Notes: a model not told the origin generated them from the sequence alone. Numbered from the stretch's first letter, positions 28,148 to 37,382 are shown. The stretch: 64,000 bases of DNA from Paraburkholderia sp. BCC1884 (GCF_900996225.1 NZ_CAAJGL010000068.1:310001-374000); one strand, 5' to 3'. Numbers and translations are program-made.

Positions 28148-28474
28148 ATGAGTATTGCAAGCGATAGCGCAATAGGTGGTGCCAGCGGCCTGATGTCACT
28201 TGGTAAGGCTTTCGGATTCTACGTTGGAGCCATACTGATTTTGATCGCAGGCGCGGCTGTGGCAGGGGCAACCAAGATGCCGATCCTGTATTTCGCCGTA
28301 TATTTTGTTTGTGGCATCTTCTTGAATCGTACCGTGCTGCGGAATCTGATCACGTTCCATCCGGTTTATAACACGCTACAGAACGTCTTTTCGACCAAGG
28401 TCCGCGCGTTGCTGTTCTGGCCAATCTCATACTTGATCCTGATTGGCAAGATTGCAGTCGTCCGCGCAATCTGA
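28148..28474 (+). CDS. Small inner-membrane protein, function unknown
   Basis: A 108-residue hydrophobic protein with three predicted helices: AFGFYVGAILILIAGAAVAG (18-38), PILYFAVYFVCGIFLN (44-60) and LLFWPISYLILIGKIAVV (88-105). GGGGAAAAA precedes ATG 28148, and codon use is ordinary. I do not recognise a family. It stands alone, with regulators and remnants either side. Confidence 0.65.
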   Translation: MSIASDSAIGGASGLMSLGKAFGFYVGAILILIAGAAVAGATKMPILYFAVYFVCGIFLNRTVLRNLITFHPVYNTLQNVFSTKVRALLFWPISYLILIGKIAVVRAI

Positions 28475-28494
28475 CCTACGCGCGTTAATGCACG

Positions 28495-28526
28495 CTCCGG
28501 CAGTCTGATTTTCCGACTTGCCGGAG
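28495..28526 (+). terminator. Stem-loop after the small membrane protein gene
   Basis: CTCCGGCAGTC and GACTTGCCGGAG form an 11-bp stem with one bulge and a nine-base loop, 20 bases past the stop of the gene at 28148. There is no T-run, so termination is uncertain. From here to 28932 I see no gene. Confidence 0.35.
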
Positions 28527-28932
28527 TGACGGCCACTTCAGCGGGTTGCCGTTTATGCGCTGGCGGCGCTGAGTACGACGTAGTCATTCAGTTGGGATGG
28601 TATCGAATCGGCTCCCGCTGCTGGACGACCGGCCAGCGTACTACCGCACGTCGCCATAAAAAATAGCTGCTTTTAAGGCCGGAAATGGGATTTTCTCCCA
28701 GTCTTTCGCGCGACCGTCGCGCAGACACCGCTGCGCGGTATCAGCCTAACAGTTACCCGTCCCGACCCCCGGCACGTAATGTGAACGAAGGCCCGCGTGT
28801 GGGAGCGCGAAATCGCGCTCGCCAAAAATTATCGACGGTTCAACCTCGCTTTGCTGGCGACATCGCTTTGGACGGCATTGTCAGGCCACCGGGTACAGAC
28901 TGAATGGTTCTGACGGTGTATTGGCATCCTGA

Positions 28933-29160
28933 TCAATTGGCTTTGACATTGGTTTCGGCGAGACTCCAGCATTGCCATATCGCGAAGCGCGCCTTGGCTT
29001 CGATTCGGTAACGCTCGTCATCAGAGCGCTGTATCAGGACATGGGGCAATGGGTCGTCAACGGAACGCAACCTCCCGATAATCAGGTTCCCCGGATCGAC
29101 AACGGCACCCTCGTACGGTCGGAACAGGTCAGCTTTACGGCCATTCCGGGAATCAAATAA
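28933..29160 (+). pseudogene. C-terminal remnant of an alpha/beta hydrolase-domain protein (Abhydrolase_10 type)
   Basis: The open frame, without start codon, reads ...VIRALYQDMGQWVVNGTQPP, then VPRIDNGTLVRSEQVSFTAI and PGIK-stop. This resembles the end of the large secreted alpha/beta hydrolase-domain proteins (LL.ALD.WV.DG..PP.S..PR..DGTLV....V.FPAIPG), as I recall them. No catalytic part is left upstream. It ends eight bases before the convergent LysR gene. Confidence 0.5.
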
Positions 29161-29168
29161 TCGCCCGA

Positions 29169-30056
29169 TCAAACGTTGATTTCATTGCTGCTCAACGCCG
29201 TGCGTAGCCAGATCGCCGCCTTGCCGGATTGCGCCGCGGTGTTCCAGATGAGATCAGTACCCACGGTCCATTCGGTAAACGGATAGGCCTCGAGCCGCAA
29301 CTCGACCAGTTCGCCCGACGCGAGCTTGTTCGCGATCAGCCTTTTAGGCAGCGTCACCCATCCCAGGCCGTCGCTGGCGGCCTCCAGCAGCATCAGATAA
29401 CTTTCGACAAACCAGCAACGTGGCGCCTTCAGATACTCGCCCGTTGGCAGTTTGCGCCCATGCTTCACCACGATCTGCCGATAGTCGCTGAGTTGGGCGA
29501 AGCTGATGCCGGTCGATTTCGCAAGAGGATGATCGCGATGCACCGCGTGAGTCAGATTGATATGACCCAGCCGGCGAAAGGCGATTTCGCTCGGATATTG
29601 CGACTGCGCGAACGTCAACCCGAGCATGACCTCGCCGCACTGAACGGCGTGCAGGATGTCGCCTTGCGACGGATGCTGGATCTCCAGTTCAAGATCGGGA
29701 AACTCAGCCTCGAAACGTCTCAGGCTGCCGGCGATCGCAGCGTAGGGAATCGCATCGTCGACGGCTATCACGAGGCGCGGCTCGACGTCGCGGTTCAGAT
29801 TGTTCGCACGGCCTTGCAACGACGCGCAGTGCAGCAGCACGGCTTCGGCCTCGCACATGAGCGCCTGCCCTTCGGGGGATAGCACGGGATATCGCCCCGA
29901 GCGGTCGAACAGCGTCACGCCGAGATCGACTTCCAGATTGATCACCGCCGTACTGACAGCCGACTGGGCTTTGCGTAAGCGCCGCGCGGCTGCGGAAAAC
30001 GAGCGTTCCTGCGCAGTCGTGACGAAAGCTTCAAGTTGTTCAAAAGAAAAGCGCAT
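29169..30056 (-). CDS. LysR-family transcriptional regulator
   Basis: A 295-residue LysR protein: winged helix MRFSFEQLEAFVTTAQERSF, then AAARRLRKAQSAVSTAVINL, followed by effector domain with LVIAVDDAIPYAAIAGSL. The start is ATG 30056; a longer in-frame reading to 30470 would run through the promoter and into the divergent amidohydrolase gene. Its position, 129 bp from that gene in divergent orientation, makes it the likely regulator of the amidohydrolase. Confidence 0.87.
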   Translation of the reverse strand: MRFSFEQLEAFVTTAQERSFSAAARRLRKAQSAVSTAVINLEVDLGVTLFDRSGRYPVLSPEGQALMCEAEAVLLHCASLQGRANNLNRDVEPRLVIAVDDAIPYAAIAGSLRRFEAEFPDLELEIQHPSQGDILHAVQCGEVMLGLTFAQSQYPSEIAFRRLGHINLTHAVHRDHPLAKSTGISFAQLSDYRQIVVKHGRKLPTGEYLKAPRCWFVESYLMLLEAASDGLGWVTLPKRLIANKLASGELVELRLEAYPFTEWTVGTDLIWNTAAQSGKAAIWLRTALSSNEINV

Positions 30057-30185
30057 GTCGTCTCTATCTAAAAAGCAGATGGGTCCCGATTTTACGGTTC
30101 TTTTTGCACCCGCCAAGCTGCGATCGATCTGACGGCGACCACCCGATCGCACGTCTGCCCGCTTAAATGTATGAAGGAACGAGTA

Positions 30186-31568
30186 ATGACACATACCCTG
30201 CTGCGCGCCGACTACGTCGCGCCGATGACAGAAGACAACGCGGTCATCGTCGACGGTGCGGTGGTGATCGACGCCACCGGCAAGATTGTTGCGGTTGGTG
30301 ACGGCGAGACCCTGCAGCGCGAGTATTCCGATGCTTCGGTACGACGTCTTCACGATCGATTGCTGATGCCCGGGCTGATCAACGCCCATTGCCATTCCGG
30401 CTTGTTGCGCGGCACGGCAGAGGGTTTGCCGGTGTGGGACTGGCTGCAACAGTTCATCGATCCGATGCACCGCGTACTGAATGCCGAGGAGGCCGAGGCC
30501 GCCTCCTGGTTGTGTTACGCCGAGGCGCTGCTATCGGGTAGCACGACGATCGTCGATATGTGGCGCTTCATGGACGGGGGCGCCCGCGCGGCCGAGGAAT
30601 TGGGAATCCGGGCGGTGCTGGTCCCGTACGTTGCCGAACACCCCGATCACGATTACTTCGAAACGCTGGATACCAATGAGGCCTTGATCCGTCAGTGGCA
30701 CGGCAGAGCTAACGGCCGTATCCAGACATGGGTTGGACTGGAGCATATGTTCTATGCGGTGCCCGAAGCGTGGAAGCGCGCCGTCGCCATCACTCATGAA
30801 TATGGCGTCGGGCTGCACACCCATAGCAACGAAAGCCGGTTTGACGTGGAAGAGACGCAGCGGCGCTATGGCGTGCGTCCTGTCGAAGCACTCGAAAAAT
30901 TCGGTCTGCTCGACGCGCATCGAGTGCTGCTCGCGCATTGCGTGTGGCTGGACGATCGTGAGATCGCGTTGCTCGCGCAGCGCGGCGTGGGCGTGGCGCA
31001 CAATCCCGTCAGCAATATGAAGCTGGCTAGCGGCGCGGCGCCTGTCGAGGCACTTCTTGCGGCCGGAGTAGCGGTCGCGCTTGGTTCGGACGGCGAGAAG
31101 GAAAACAACAATCTCGACATTTTCGAGGAAATGAAAGTCGCCTCACTGCTGGCCAAGCTGTCGAAGCTCGACGCGTCGGCGCTGGACAGTTGGGCCGTCT
31201 GCCGGATGGCCACAAGCATGGGTGCGCGTGCACTGGGCCTGGATCGCGTCACCGGAACACTCGAAGCAGGAAAGTCCGCCGACCTGATCGCGGTGCGAAC
31301 CGACACGCCCAGAATGACGCCGCTGCTCACGGGACCGTTGCTCAATCTTCACCACAACGTAGTACACGCGGTGCAGGGCGGGGATGTCGATCTGACGATG
31401 GTGGACGGCCGCATCCTCGTCGACAACGGGCAATTGCAAAGTGCGGACCTGCGTACGCTGATCGATCGTGTCAATCGGCTCACGCCGGGTCTCTTCGAGC
31501 GCCGCAGCCGATGGCTTGCAAGCTACGGTGCCGTCAATGCGCTCGGCCGCACAGCAGACGCTCGATGA
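30186..31568 (+). CDS. Amidohydrolase of the chlorohydrolase / cytosine-guanine deaminase family (SsnA/TrzN/AtzA-like)
   Basis: A 460-residue metal-dependent hydrolase. The NAHCHSGLLRG motif near residue 65 gives the first two metal His; HTHSNES near 215, LAHCVW near 250 and GSDGEKENNN near 305 supply the rest of the (beta/alpha)8 metal site. Family members deaminate or dechlorinate purines, pyrimidines and triazines; the specific substrate is not evident. ATG 30186 follows AAGGA at seven bases; an in-frame ATG at 30171 is less well placed. Divergent from its probable LysR regulator. Confidence 0.83.
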   Translation: MTHTLLRADYVAPMTEDNAVIVDGAVVIDATGKIVAVGDGETLQREYSDASVRRLHDRLLMPGLINAHCHSGLLRGTAEGLPVWDWLQQFIDPMHRVLNAEEAEAASWLCYAEALLSGSTTIVDMWRFMDGGARAAEELGIRAVLVPYVAEHPDHDYFETLDTNEALIRQWHGRANGRIQTWVGLEHMFYAVPEAWKRAVAITHEYGVGLHTHSNESRFDVEETQRRYGVRPVEALEKFGLLDAHRVLLAHCVWLDDREIALLAQRGVGVAHNPVSNMKLASGAAPVEALLAAGVAVALGSDGEKENNNLDIFEEMKVASLLAKLSKLDASALDSWAVCRMATSMGARALGLDRVTGTLEAGKSADLIAVRTDTPRMTPLLTGPLLNLHHNVVHAVQGGDVDLTMVDGRILVDNGQLQSADLRTLIDRVNRLTPGLFERRSRWLASYGAVNALGRTADAR

Positions 31569-31715
31569 ACGCAAAGTCAAGGAATGCGATGACGCAGGTA
31601 TTGAACTGACGCAACGCCTCAGCGCATGGGCGACCATTGCCGACGAATAGCCGCGACGGCGTGGGAAATGCTTAAGCTGAGCATTTGCATCGACTGGCCG
31701 ATACGGACTTCTTCG

Positions 31716-32264
31716 TCAGTAAGTCGGCGGCGTCACCGCACTAATGATCTCGGCATCGGAATCGCCGACATTGCGAAAACGATGTGGCTCCTGGCTATCG
31801 AAGTAGTAGCCGTCGCCGGTGCGCAATACCTTCGTCTCGACGCCGACAGTCACCTCGACTTCGCCGCGCAGAACGATACCGGCTTCCTGCGCGCGATGCG
31901 AGAATGCTTCGCCCGTATCGGCACCTGACTTGTAGGTTTCCCGGAGCATGAGAATCGCGCGGTTCGGGTGATTGACACCGAGCATCCGATACGAAATGGA
32001 ATCGGTGTCGCCGATTTCCACCAGATCGGCCGCCGAGTAAAACGGGGAATACGGCAGCGTTGTCTGAAGTCCGTCGAAAAAGCCGACTAGCGTCGTTCCC
32101 AACGCATCCAGCATCGCCGAAAGCGTGTCGACGGCCGGACTGGTCTTGTCCCGCTCGATCAGCGAAATCGTGGCGTGGGACACCCCGGAGCGGGCCGCGA
32201 GCTCCCGCACGGTGAGTTTTCTGCGGTTGCGTAACTGCTTCAGGTGCGGGCCTAGTTGCGGCAT
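31716..32264 (-). CDS. XRE-cupin transcriptional regulator (PuuR-like)
   Basis: A 182-residue protein with an N-terminal helix-turn-helix (LKQLRNRRKLTVRELAARSG, then VSHATISLIERDKTSP) and a C-terminal cupin (EAGIVLRGEVEVTVG...GDGYYFDSQEPHRFRNVG). Such HTH-cupin proteins, PuuR among them, repress polyamine or amino-acid catabolic genes until ligand binds. ATG 32264 follows AGGAG. It is 133 bp downstream of an amino-acid permease on the same strand, with a divergent aminotransferase beyond. Confidence 0.88.
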   Translation of the reverse strand: MPQLGPHLKQLRNRRKLTVRELAARSGVSHATISLIERDKTSPAVDTLSAMLDALGTTLVGFFDGLQTTLPYSPFYSAADLVEIGDTDSISYRMLGVNHPNRAILMLRETYKSGADTGEAFSHRAQEAGIVLRGEVEVTVGVETKVLRTGDGYYFDSQEPHRFRNVGDSDAEIISAVTPPTY

Positions 32265-32363
32265 GTCGGATCTCCTTTCGTCAGCGCAGCATTCTACTGT
32301 CGTGCGTGCTCTACGAGAGGAGTTACATCTGCGAGAAGGCCGTGGTGCCGCGGCCATCTCCGT

Positions 32364-32388
32364 GCACGGTGCGGACTTTGCACCGTGC
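32364..32388 (-). terminator. Stem-loop between permease and XRE-cupin gene
   Basis: A perfect 9-bp stem GCACGGTGC / GCACCGTGC with a seven-base loop lies nine bases past the permease stop. No T-run follows, so it may be an attenuator or RNA-stabilising hairpin rather than a full terminator. Confidence 0.4.
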
Positions 32389-32397
32389 CGTCCTAGG

Positions 32398-33801
32398 CTA
32401 TCGAATTGCGTTCGGGGTCCTGCCCTGAACCGACAGAGTAGTCTCGCTGCGCCGTTGCAGATAAAGCCCCGTCGCCACCAGAATCGCCGTCAGCACGGCC
32501 GTCGACGCCAGTTCGCCGCGGAATCCCGGGAAAATCGCCATGGTCACGAACACGCCCAAAATAAAGACGATCGTCAGAATGGTCAGGTACGGAAAGAACC
32601 ACATCTTGACTTCGAGCGGCTTGCCTTGCGCGAGCAGTTCCCGTCGCATGAACAGTTGCGTCACCGCGATCACGAGGTACATCAACAGGGCAATCGCGCC
32701 GCTCGTGGCGAGCAGGAATTCGAACAGCGCCTTGGGCAGCAGGTAATTCGCGGCGAGTGCGGCGAGCGCGACGGCAGCCGTGCAGTAGATCGCATAACGC
32801 GGCACGCCTCGCCGGCTTGTGTTCGCGAGGAGGGCGGGGGCGTCGCCGCGCGTCGACAGCGAATACACCATCCGCGATGCCGTGTAGATCGCCGAATTGA
32901 GGCAACTGACGACGGCAACGAGTACCACCACGCTCATGATCTGCGGTGCGCCGGGGATGTTCATCGCGCTGAGCGCCGCTTGATACGAGCCTTTCAACAG
33001 CCCGGGCGCGTCCCAGGGAACGAGGCAGATCACGACCAGCATCGAGCCGATGTAGAACAGCGAGAGCCGCCAGATCACCGCGCGGATCGCCTTCTTGATG
33101 TTGCGACGCGGCTCCGCAGATTCGGCGGCCGCGATGGTCACGACTTCAGTGCCCTGGAAGCTGAACATCGCCGTCAGTAACGCCGCGACGACTGCGACGT
33201 AGCCCTTGGGGAAGAATCCGCCGTGTCCGAGGAGATTCGACCAGCCGTGCGTCGACGAGAACGGCAGCAGGCCGAAAATCGCGAGCGTGCCCAATATGAT
33301 GAACAGCACGATCGACGCGACCTTGATGATCGACAGCACGTACTCGAGCTCGCCGAAATTGTCGACGCTCATGCAGTTGGCGGCGACGAGTGCGAGCGTG
33401 ATCGCGAATGCCGTGATCCACCCCGGCACGCCGAGCCACGAGCCGAGAATGTTGCCCGCGACGATCGCCTCGATGCCGACGACCAGCACATAGAACCACC
33501 AATACAGCCACCCGATCGAGAAGCCAGCCCAGCGTCCGAGCGCACGATCGGCATACGACGAAAAAGAGCCTGTTTCAGGGCTCGCGCAGGCCATCTCCCC
33601 CAGCATCTGCATGACGAGCACGACGATCAGCGCAGCGGCGACGTACGCAATGATGACGGCGGGCCCGGCCAGCGCGATCGCGGACGACGAACCGACGAAG
33701 AGACCGGCGCCGATGACGCCGCCGATAGAGATCATCGTCACTTGGCGGGGCCTCAGGCCGCGTCCTAATTGTCCCGAGGCGGGTTGCTGGGTGGTTTCCA
33801 T
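32398..33801 (-). CDS. Amino-acid permease, APC superfamily (GabP/AAT type)
   Basis: A 467-residue inner-membrane transporter with 12 hydrophobic segments. It begins with the AAT-family hallmark LRPRQVTMISIGGVIGAGLF, then GEMACASPETGSFSSYADRA; FSFQGTEVVTIAAAESAEPR near residue 215 is typical of GabP-like carriers. Divergent from the class III aminotransferase at 34257 and upstream of an XRE-cupin regulator, so uptake of an omega-amino acid or similar amine is likely. Confidence 0.9.
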   Translation of the reverse strand: METTQQPASGQLGRGLRPRQVTMISIGGVIGAGLFVGSSSAIALAGPAVIIAYVAAALIVVLVMQMLGEMACASPETGSFSSYADRALGRWAGFSIGWLYWWFYVLVVGIEAIVAGNILGSWLGVPGWITAFAITLALVAANCMSVDNFGELEYVLSIIKVASIVLFIILGTLAIFGLLPFSSTHGWSNLLGHGGFFPKGYVAVVAALLTAMFSFQGTEVVTIAAAESAEPRRNIKKAIRAVIWRLSLFYIGSMLVVICLVPWDAPGLLKGSYQAALSAMNIPGAPQIMSVVVLVAVVSCLNSAIYTASRMVYSLSTRGDAPALLANTSRRGVPRYAIYCTAAVALAALAANYLLPKALFEFLLATSGAIALLMYLVIAVTQLFMRRELLAQGKPLEVKMWFFPYLTILTIVFILGVFVTMAIFPGFRGELASTAVLTAILVATGLYLQRRSETTLSVQGRTPNAIR

Positions 33802-34256
33802 AAGGGGCGATTATCTCGTGTGCGTTGAATTGGAAGGCAGTGTCTTACGCCGTATTCGCCGTTGGAACCCCAGCTGCGTCGTCGTGAAATTATTGTGAAC
33901 ACGCGCTGCACTACAGGGAGTCGGATTCCATGGCAATCCAGCACGATTGATGGTGTGTCGATGGTTTTGTCCCACAGCAGAGAGCTTCCGACATCTATCG
34001 ACGCGTTCGCCGCCCCCTCCATGCACAGCGATTGTGCAATTTAAGGGTCTTCCCTGCCTGGCCCATCTGTTCAATAAACTTTCCAGGCTTGTGGTCGGTC
34101 CTTGCTCCGGCTCATTGCGGTCGCTAGTCTCCGTGTGATTGCAGCACCGCCGTGCCGCCGCGCGCCGTGATTTTTAGCGTCGCGTCGAGCCGAGATGTAG
34201 GGCTCGTGCGCGCTCGCACGGCACGGCAACCAGTCATCCTTGATAACGGAGCATGT
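33802..34256. other. Divergent regulatory region between permease and aminotransferase
   Basis: 455 bp with no credible gene. It must hold both promoters and probably the XRE-cupin operator, but I cannot pick out a convincing -35/-10 pair or repeat. GGAG at 34248 is the ribosome site of the aminotransferase. Confidence 0.5.
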
Positions 34257-35516
34257 ATGAAGAACCTGGTCGGCGATGTATCCAGCGCCGCACGAATCCT
34301 GCCCGATCTCAACGGCGAAGCGTTGTTCGTCGCACGGGGGAAAGGCGCTTATCTCTGGGACAACCAGGGCAGGCGCTACATCGATACGGCGCTGGGCTTC
34401 GGCGCGGTCTTGTTGGGCCATGCGCATTCTGCCGTCGGCGCAAGCGTGATCGATGCACTCCATGACGCACCGGCACCTTCCTGGGCGCACGTGCGGGAGC
34501 ATGCGGCGGCGCGAGAACTTGCCCGGCACACCGGAGAACTGAGCAAGGTGATCTTTAATAATTCGGGAAGTGAAGCGGTGCATCTGGCCTGCCGTGCGGC
34601 TCGAGCGTTTACCGGGCGCAACAGGATTGCGAAGATAGCCGCCGGGTTCGACGGCTGGTTCGACGAGCTCACGCTGGGCAACGTCGCAAGCACAGGCGCG
34701 GATTTCGAGGATGGTGCGCGTCCTTCCAGCGATCGGATGACGCTGCTTCGGTTCAACGACTTCGACGACGTCGAGCGACTCTTCTCCGAGCACGACGACA
34801 TCGCCGCAATCGTCATGGAGCCGATGCTGGCCAACGCGGGGTGTCTGATGGCTGCGCCGGGTTATCTCGAGCATGTCGAGACGGTTGCGCGCAAGCATGG
34901 CGCGCTGATCATCGCGGATGAGGTGCTGATGGGCTTCCGTCTGCATGCCGGCCTGAGCAGTCAGCGGCAGGGCCTTCGACCGGATCTGGCGACGGTGGGC
35001 AAGGCAATCGGGTCCGGCGTGCCGGTGTCGGCCGTGGTCGGGCGTCCCGAAGTGCTCGAAGCGTTCGAGCAGGGCCGCGTGCTGCGAGGCGGCACATTCT
35101 CCGGCAACCCGATGGCCTGCGCGGCGTTGACCAGCACGCTGGCAGCGCTCGATGCAGCGGACTACGCGGCGCTGACCGCCGCGGGCGACGATTTGCGTGC
35201 GCATATCGTGCGGGTTTTCGCCGGGCAAGGCATCGTCGTTTCGACGAGTGGGTATGGAACGGTTTTCACGATCTGGCCGGTTGCAGCGGCACCGACGACG
35301 TATCGCGAAGCACTGCACGCCGCGTCGAAAACGTTCTCGACCGAACTGCACCTGGTGTTGCGCGAACTCGGCGTGCTGGTGATGCCCTCGCCATTCGGTC
35401 GGCTGTATGTGTCGTTCGATCACACGGCCGAGGTCATCGACGAGATGAAGGCGATCTTCGCCGCGGCGGCGGTTCGAATGAAAGCGGCGAAACACGCGGA
35501 AGTCGCCGCCGTGTAA
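34257..35516 (+). CDS. Class III PLP-dependent aminotransferase (aspartate aminotransferase family)
   Basis: A 419-residue fold-type I enzyme. GKGAYLWDNQGRRYIDTALG lies near residue 28, NNSGSEAVHLACRAAR near 100 (phosphate binding), ADEVLMGFRLHAG near 220 (PLP ring Asp) and the lysine in TVGKAIGSGVPVSAV near 245. The LATVGKAIGSGVP pattern is close to glutamate-1-semialdehyde aminomutase-like members. The start is ATG 34257 after GGAG; earlier in-frame codons lack a site. Likely acts on the amino compound brought in by the divergent permease. Confidence 0.87.
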   Translation: MKNLVGDVSSAARILPDLNGEALFVARGKGAYLWDNQGRRYIDTALGFGAVLLGHAHSAVGASVIDALHDAPAPSWAHVREHAAARELARHTGELSKVIFNNSGSEAVHLACRAARAFTGRNRIAKIAAGFDGWFDELTLGNVASTGADFEDGARPSSDRMTLLRFNDFDDVERLFSEHDDIAAIVMEPMLANAGCLMAAPGYLEHVETVARKHGALIIADEVLMGFRLHAGLSSQRQGLRPDLATVGKAIGSGVPVSAVVGRPEVLEAFEQGRVLRGGTFSGNPMACAALTSTLAALDAADYAALTAAGDDLRAHIVRVFAGQGIVVSTSGYGTVFTIWPVAAAPTTYREALHAASKTFSTELHLVLRELGVLVMPSPFGRLYVSFDHTAEVIDEMKAIFAAAAVRMKAAKHAEVAAV

Positions 35517-35554
35517 CACGCATGCGGGGCCGCTCAGCAGCGCGGTCCCGCGTG
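35517..35554. terminator. Probable bidirectional stem-loop between convergent genes
   Basis: CGGGGCCGC (35525-35533) pairs with GCGGTCCCG (35542-35550) with one G-T wobble, extended by CACG/CGTG outside. It fills the 43-bp gap between the aminotransferase and the convergent LysR gene. No T-run. Confidence 0.4.
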
Positions 35555-35559
35555 ACGTT

Positions 35560-36456
35560 CTACCAGGCCGCGGCAGCGAGCTCATCGGCGAAAAAGGCGA
35601 GGAATGCCTTGACTCTCGGGCTCGGATGTTTTCGATCCGCATGGATCAGATAGATCGACTCGCGCAACGGCAGTTGATAGTCTGCCAGGAGCGGCACGAG
35701 TGTACCGCTGGCCAGATCGGCGCCGATGTGGAAATTCGCGAGTCGCACGATACCTTCCCCGGCCAGGGCAAGATCCCGTAGCAGATCGCCTTGCGTGAAG
35801 GACGCACGACACTTCACTGGAACGGTGATGACCTCGTCGTTCTGACGGAACGACCAGCTATTCCACGGGCTCGCGAATGCAAAGTTGAAGCAGCGATGAT
35901 CGAGCAGATCGGCTGGTATCCGTGGCGCGCCGAATTGCTCGATGTAGCGTGGCGAGGCACAGACGATCCATTCGGCTTCACCGAGGCGATGCGCGACGTG
36001 CGACGAATTGGGCAGCATGCCGCTGTGGATTGCGATGTCGACGCCTTGTTCGAGCAGGTCGACATATTGGGCGCCGACCTGCATTTCCACCGACAGGTCC
36101 GGATATTGTGCGAGAAATGCGGGGAGTCGTCGCAGAATCCGATGCTTGGCGAAGGTCGCCATCGTATGGATGCGCAATACCCCCGTTACGTTCTGCGGCA
36201 GCGCCTCGCCCGCTGATTGCGCTGCTGTCATCGCGCGAATCAGATCGCGCGCGGTAGGCTCGTAGGACAAGCCTTCTTCCGTCAGTTGGTGCGCGTGCGG
36301 TCCACGGTAGAACAGCCGCACGTCGAGGCGCTGTTCGAGTTGCCCGATCGCCTTGCTGACGGTGGAGGGCGCCAAATCATGGTCGCGGGCTGCGGCGGAG
36401 AAGTTGCCGCTGTCGATTGCCCAGACGAAGATCTGAATTTGCGTGTAGAGGTCCAT
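35560..36456 (-). CDS. LysR-family transcriptional regulator (AaeR/DmlR-like)
   Basis: A 298-residue LysR protein with winged helix MDLYTQIQIFVWAIDSGNFS, then AAARDHDLAPSTVSKAIGQL and the YRGPHAHQLTEEG wing. The long C-terminal effector domain (VLRIHTMATFAKHRILRRLP...) is of the DmlR/AaeR group. I use ATG 36456, eight bases after AGGG; ATG 36462 is the alternative. No gene is divergent from it within 60 bp, so the target is unclear. Confidence 0.85.
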   Translation of the reverse strand: MDLYTQIQIFVWAIDSGNFSAAARDHDLAPSTVSKAIGQLEQRLDVRLFYRGPHAHQLTEEGLSYEPTARDLIRAMTAAQSAGEALPQNVTGVLRIHTMATFAKHRILRRLPAFLAQYPDLSVEMQVGAQYVDLLEQGVDIAIHSGMLPNSSHVAHRLGEAEWIVCASPRYIEQFGAPRIPADLLDHRCFNFAFASPWNSWSFRQNDEVITVPVKCRASFTQGDLLRDLALAGEGIVRLANFHIGADLASGTLVPLLADYQLPLRESIYLIHADRKHPSPRVKAFLAFFADELAAAAW

Positions 36457-36519
36457 AGCCATCACCCTACACGAGCAGCGCAATAAATTCGAGGCGACCG
36501 TTGCCGGTCGCCATCGAGA

Positions 36520-37053
36520 TTAGCGAATGAACTGCTCGATGTAGTTGTCCGGTAGACCGAGCGTCTTGTAGTGCTTGCGTGCGGCTTCGAGCTTGGTAAA
36601 GACATCTTCGTAGCCGACCGCGACTCCTTGCGGATCGACATACGTATAGCCGCCGGTTACATGGAACCAGGTGATCATTTCCGACACACCTTCTGGAACG
36701 ACTAGCGTGTGCGTCTCGCCGGCCGGCTCGTGTGCATATGAGCCTTCCTCGGCGATCCAGTCGTGCTCCAGATACTGCCAGCGACCCTTCAGTACGATGG
36801 CGTGGACCGCGCCGGTATGGCGATGACGCGACAGCACGCCAGCCCGACGGACCCGCAGCAGGTTGACGTAGTAGCCGCCGCTCGTCGACAGCAGCAATGG
36901 CTTGAACGAAACGCTCTGGGTCACGGGTACCCAGAGTTCATCGTTTTCGAGCCATTTGTCGAGCACGTTCAGGTGCACGAGATCCGGCGACATGTAGGGG
37001 ACCTGAGGCAATGCGTACGGGATGGCGAGTTCGTCGGGCTTTTGGGCGAACAT
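36520..37053 (-). CDS. Cupin protein of the 2,4'-dihydroxyacetophenone dioxygenase family
   Basis: A 177-residue single-domain cupin. Metal ligands are in LSRHRHTGAVHAIVLKGRWQ (near residue 77) and GETHTLVVPEG (near 113). The N-terminal LAIPYALPQVPYMSPDLVHL and the C-terminal length match 2,4'-dihydroxyacetophenone dioxygenase relatives, which cleave a carbon-carbon bond next to an aryl ketone with iron and oxygen. Whether this copy has that activity is not shown; aromatic genes are frequent nearby. The hexanucleotide repeat lies upstream. Confidence 0.75.
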   Translation of the reverse strand: MFAQKPDELAIPYALPQVPYMSPDLVHLNVLDKWLENDELWVPVTQSVSFKPLLLSTSGGYYVNLLRVRRAGVLSRHRHTGAVHAIVLKGRWQYLEHDWIAEEGSYAHEPAGETHTLVVPEGVSEMITWFHVTGGYTYVDPQGVAVGYEDVFTKLEAARKHYKTLGLPDNYIEQFIR

Positions 37054-37278
37054 GAGTGATTACTCCGTGTGAGGACAAGCTGAATTCCGGCGGCCGAACC
37101 GTGGCTCGAAAAGTGTTGCTCGATTCAGGATGCTACGCACGGGAGGTTCCGCCGAACAGCGGCACAGCGGCAAAGGGGGTATTCCGGAGTGGAACAGCGG
37201 AACAGCGGTACGCCCGCCTTGATTCGTGACGCGGCCTCCACGAATTTCTGCGTGAACTCTTCAGCAACCGGGCGTTCT

Positions 37279-37368
37279 CGCATCCGCATCCGCATCCGCA
37301 TCCGCATCCGCATCCGCATCCGCATCCGCATCCGCATCCGCATCCGCATCCGCGTCCGCGTCCGCGTC
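37279..37368. repeat. Hexanucleotide tandem repeat, 15 units
   Basis: Twelve perfect CGCATC units (37279-37350) run into three CGCGTC units (37351-37368). The array begins 14 bases past the stop of the Pit phosphate transporter (minus strand) and about 225 bp upstream of the cupin gene. On the minus strand it would encode Met-Arg or Asp-Ala dipeptides, but no gene uses it. The rest of the 37054-37382 gap shows no gene. Confidence 0.9.
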
Positions 37369-37382
37369 CCGCGTCGCGCATG

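Noticed and set aside
37125..37349. Met-Arg repeat protein and possible phase-variable extension of the Pit transporter
   Set aside because: The frames exist only because of the hexanucleotide repeat. The repeat lies after the Pit stop, so slippage cannot change that protein.
37279..37368. CRISPR array
   Set aside because: Six-base units with no spacers and no cas genes; it is a simple microsatellite.
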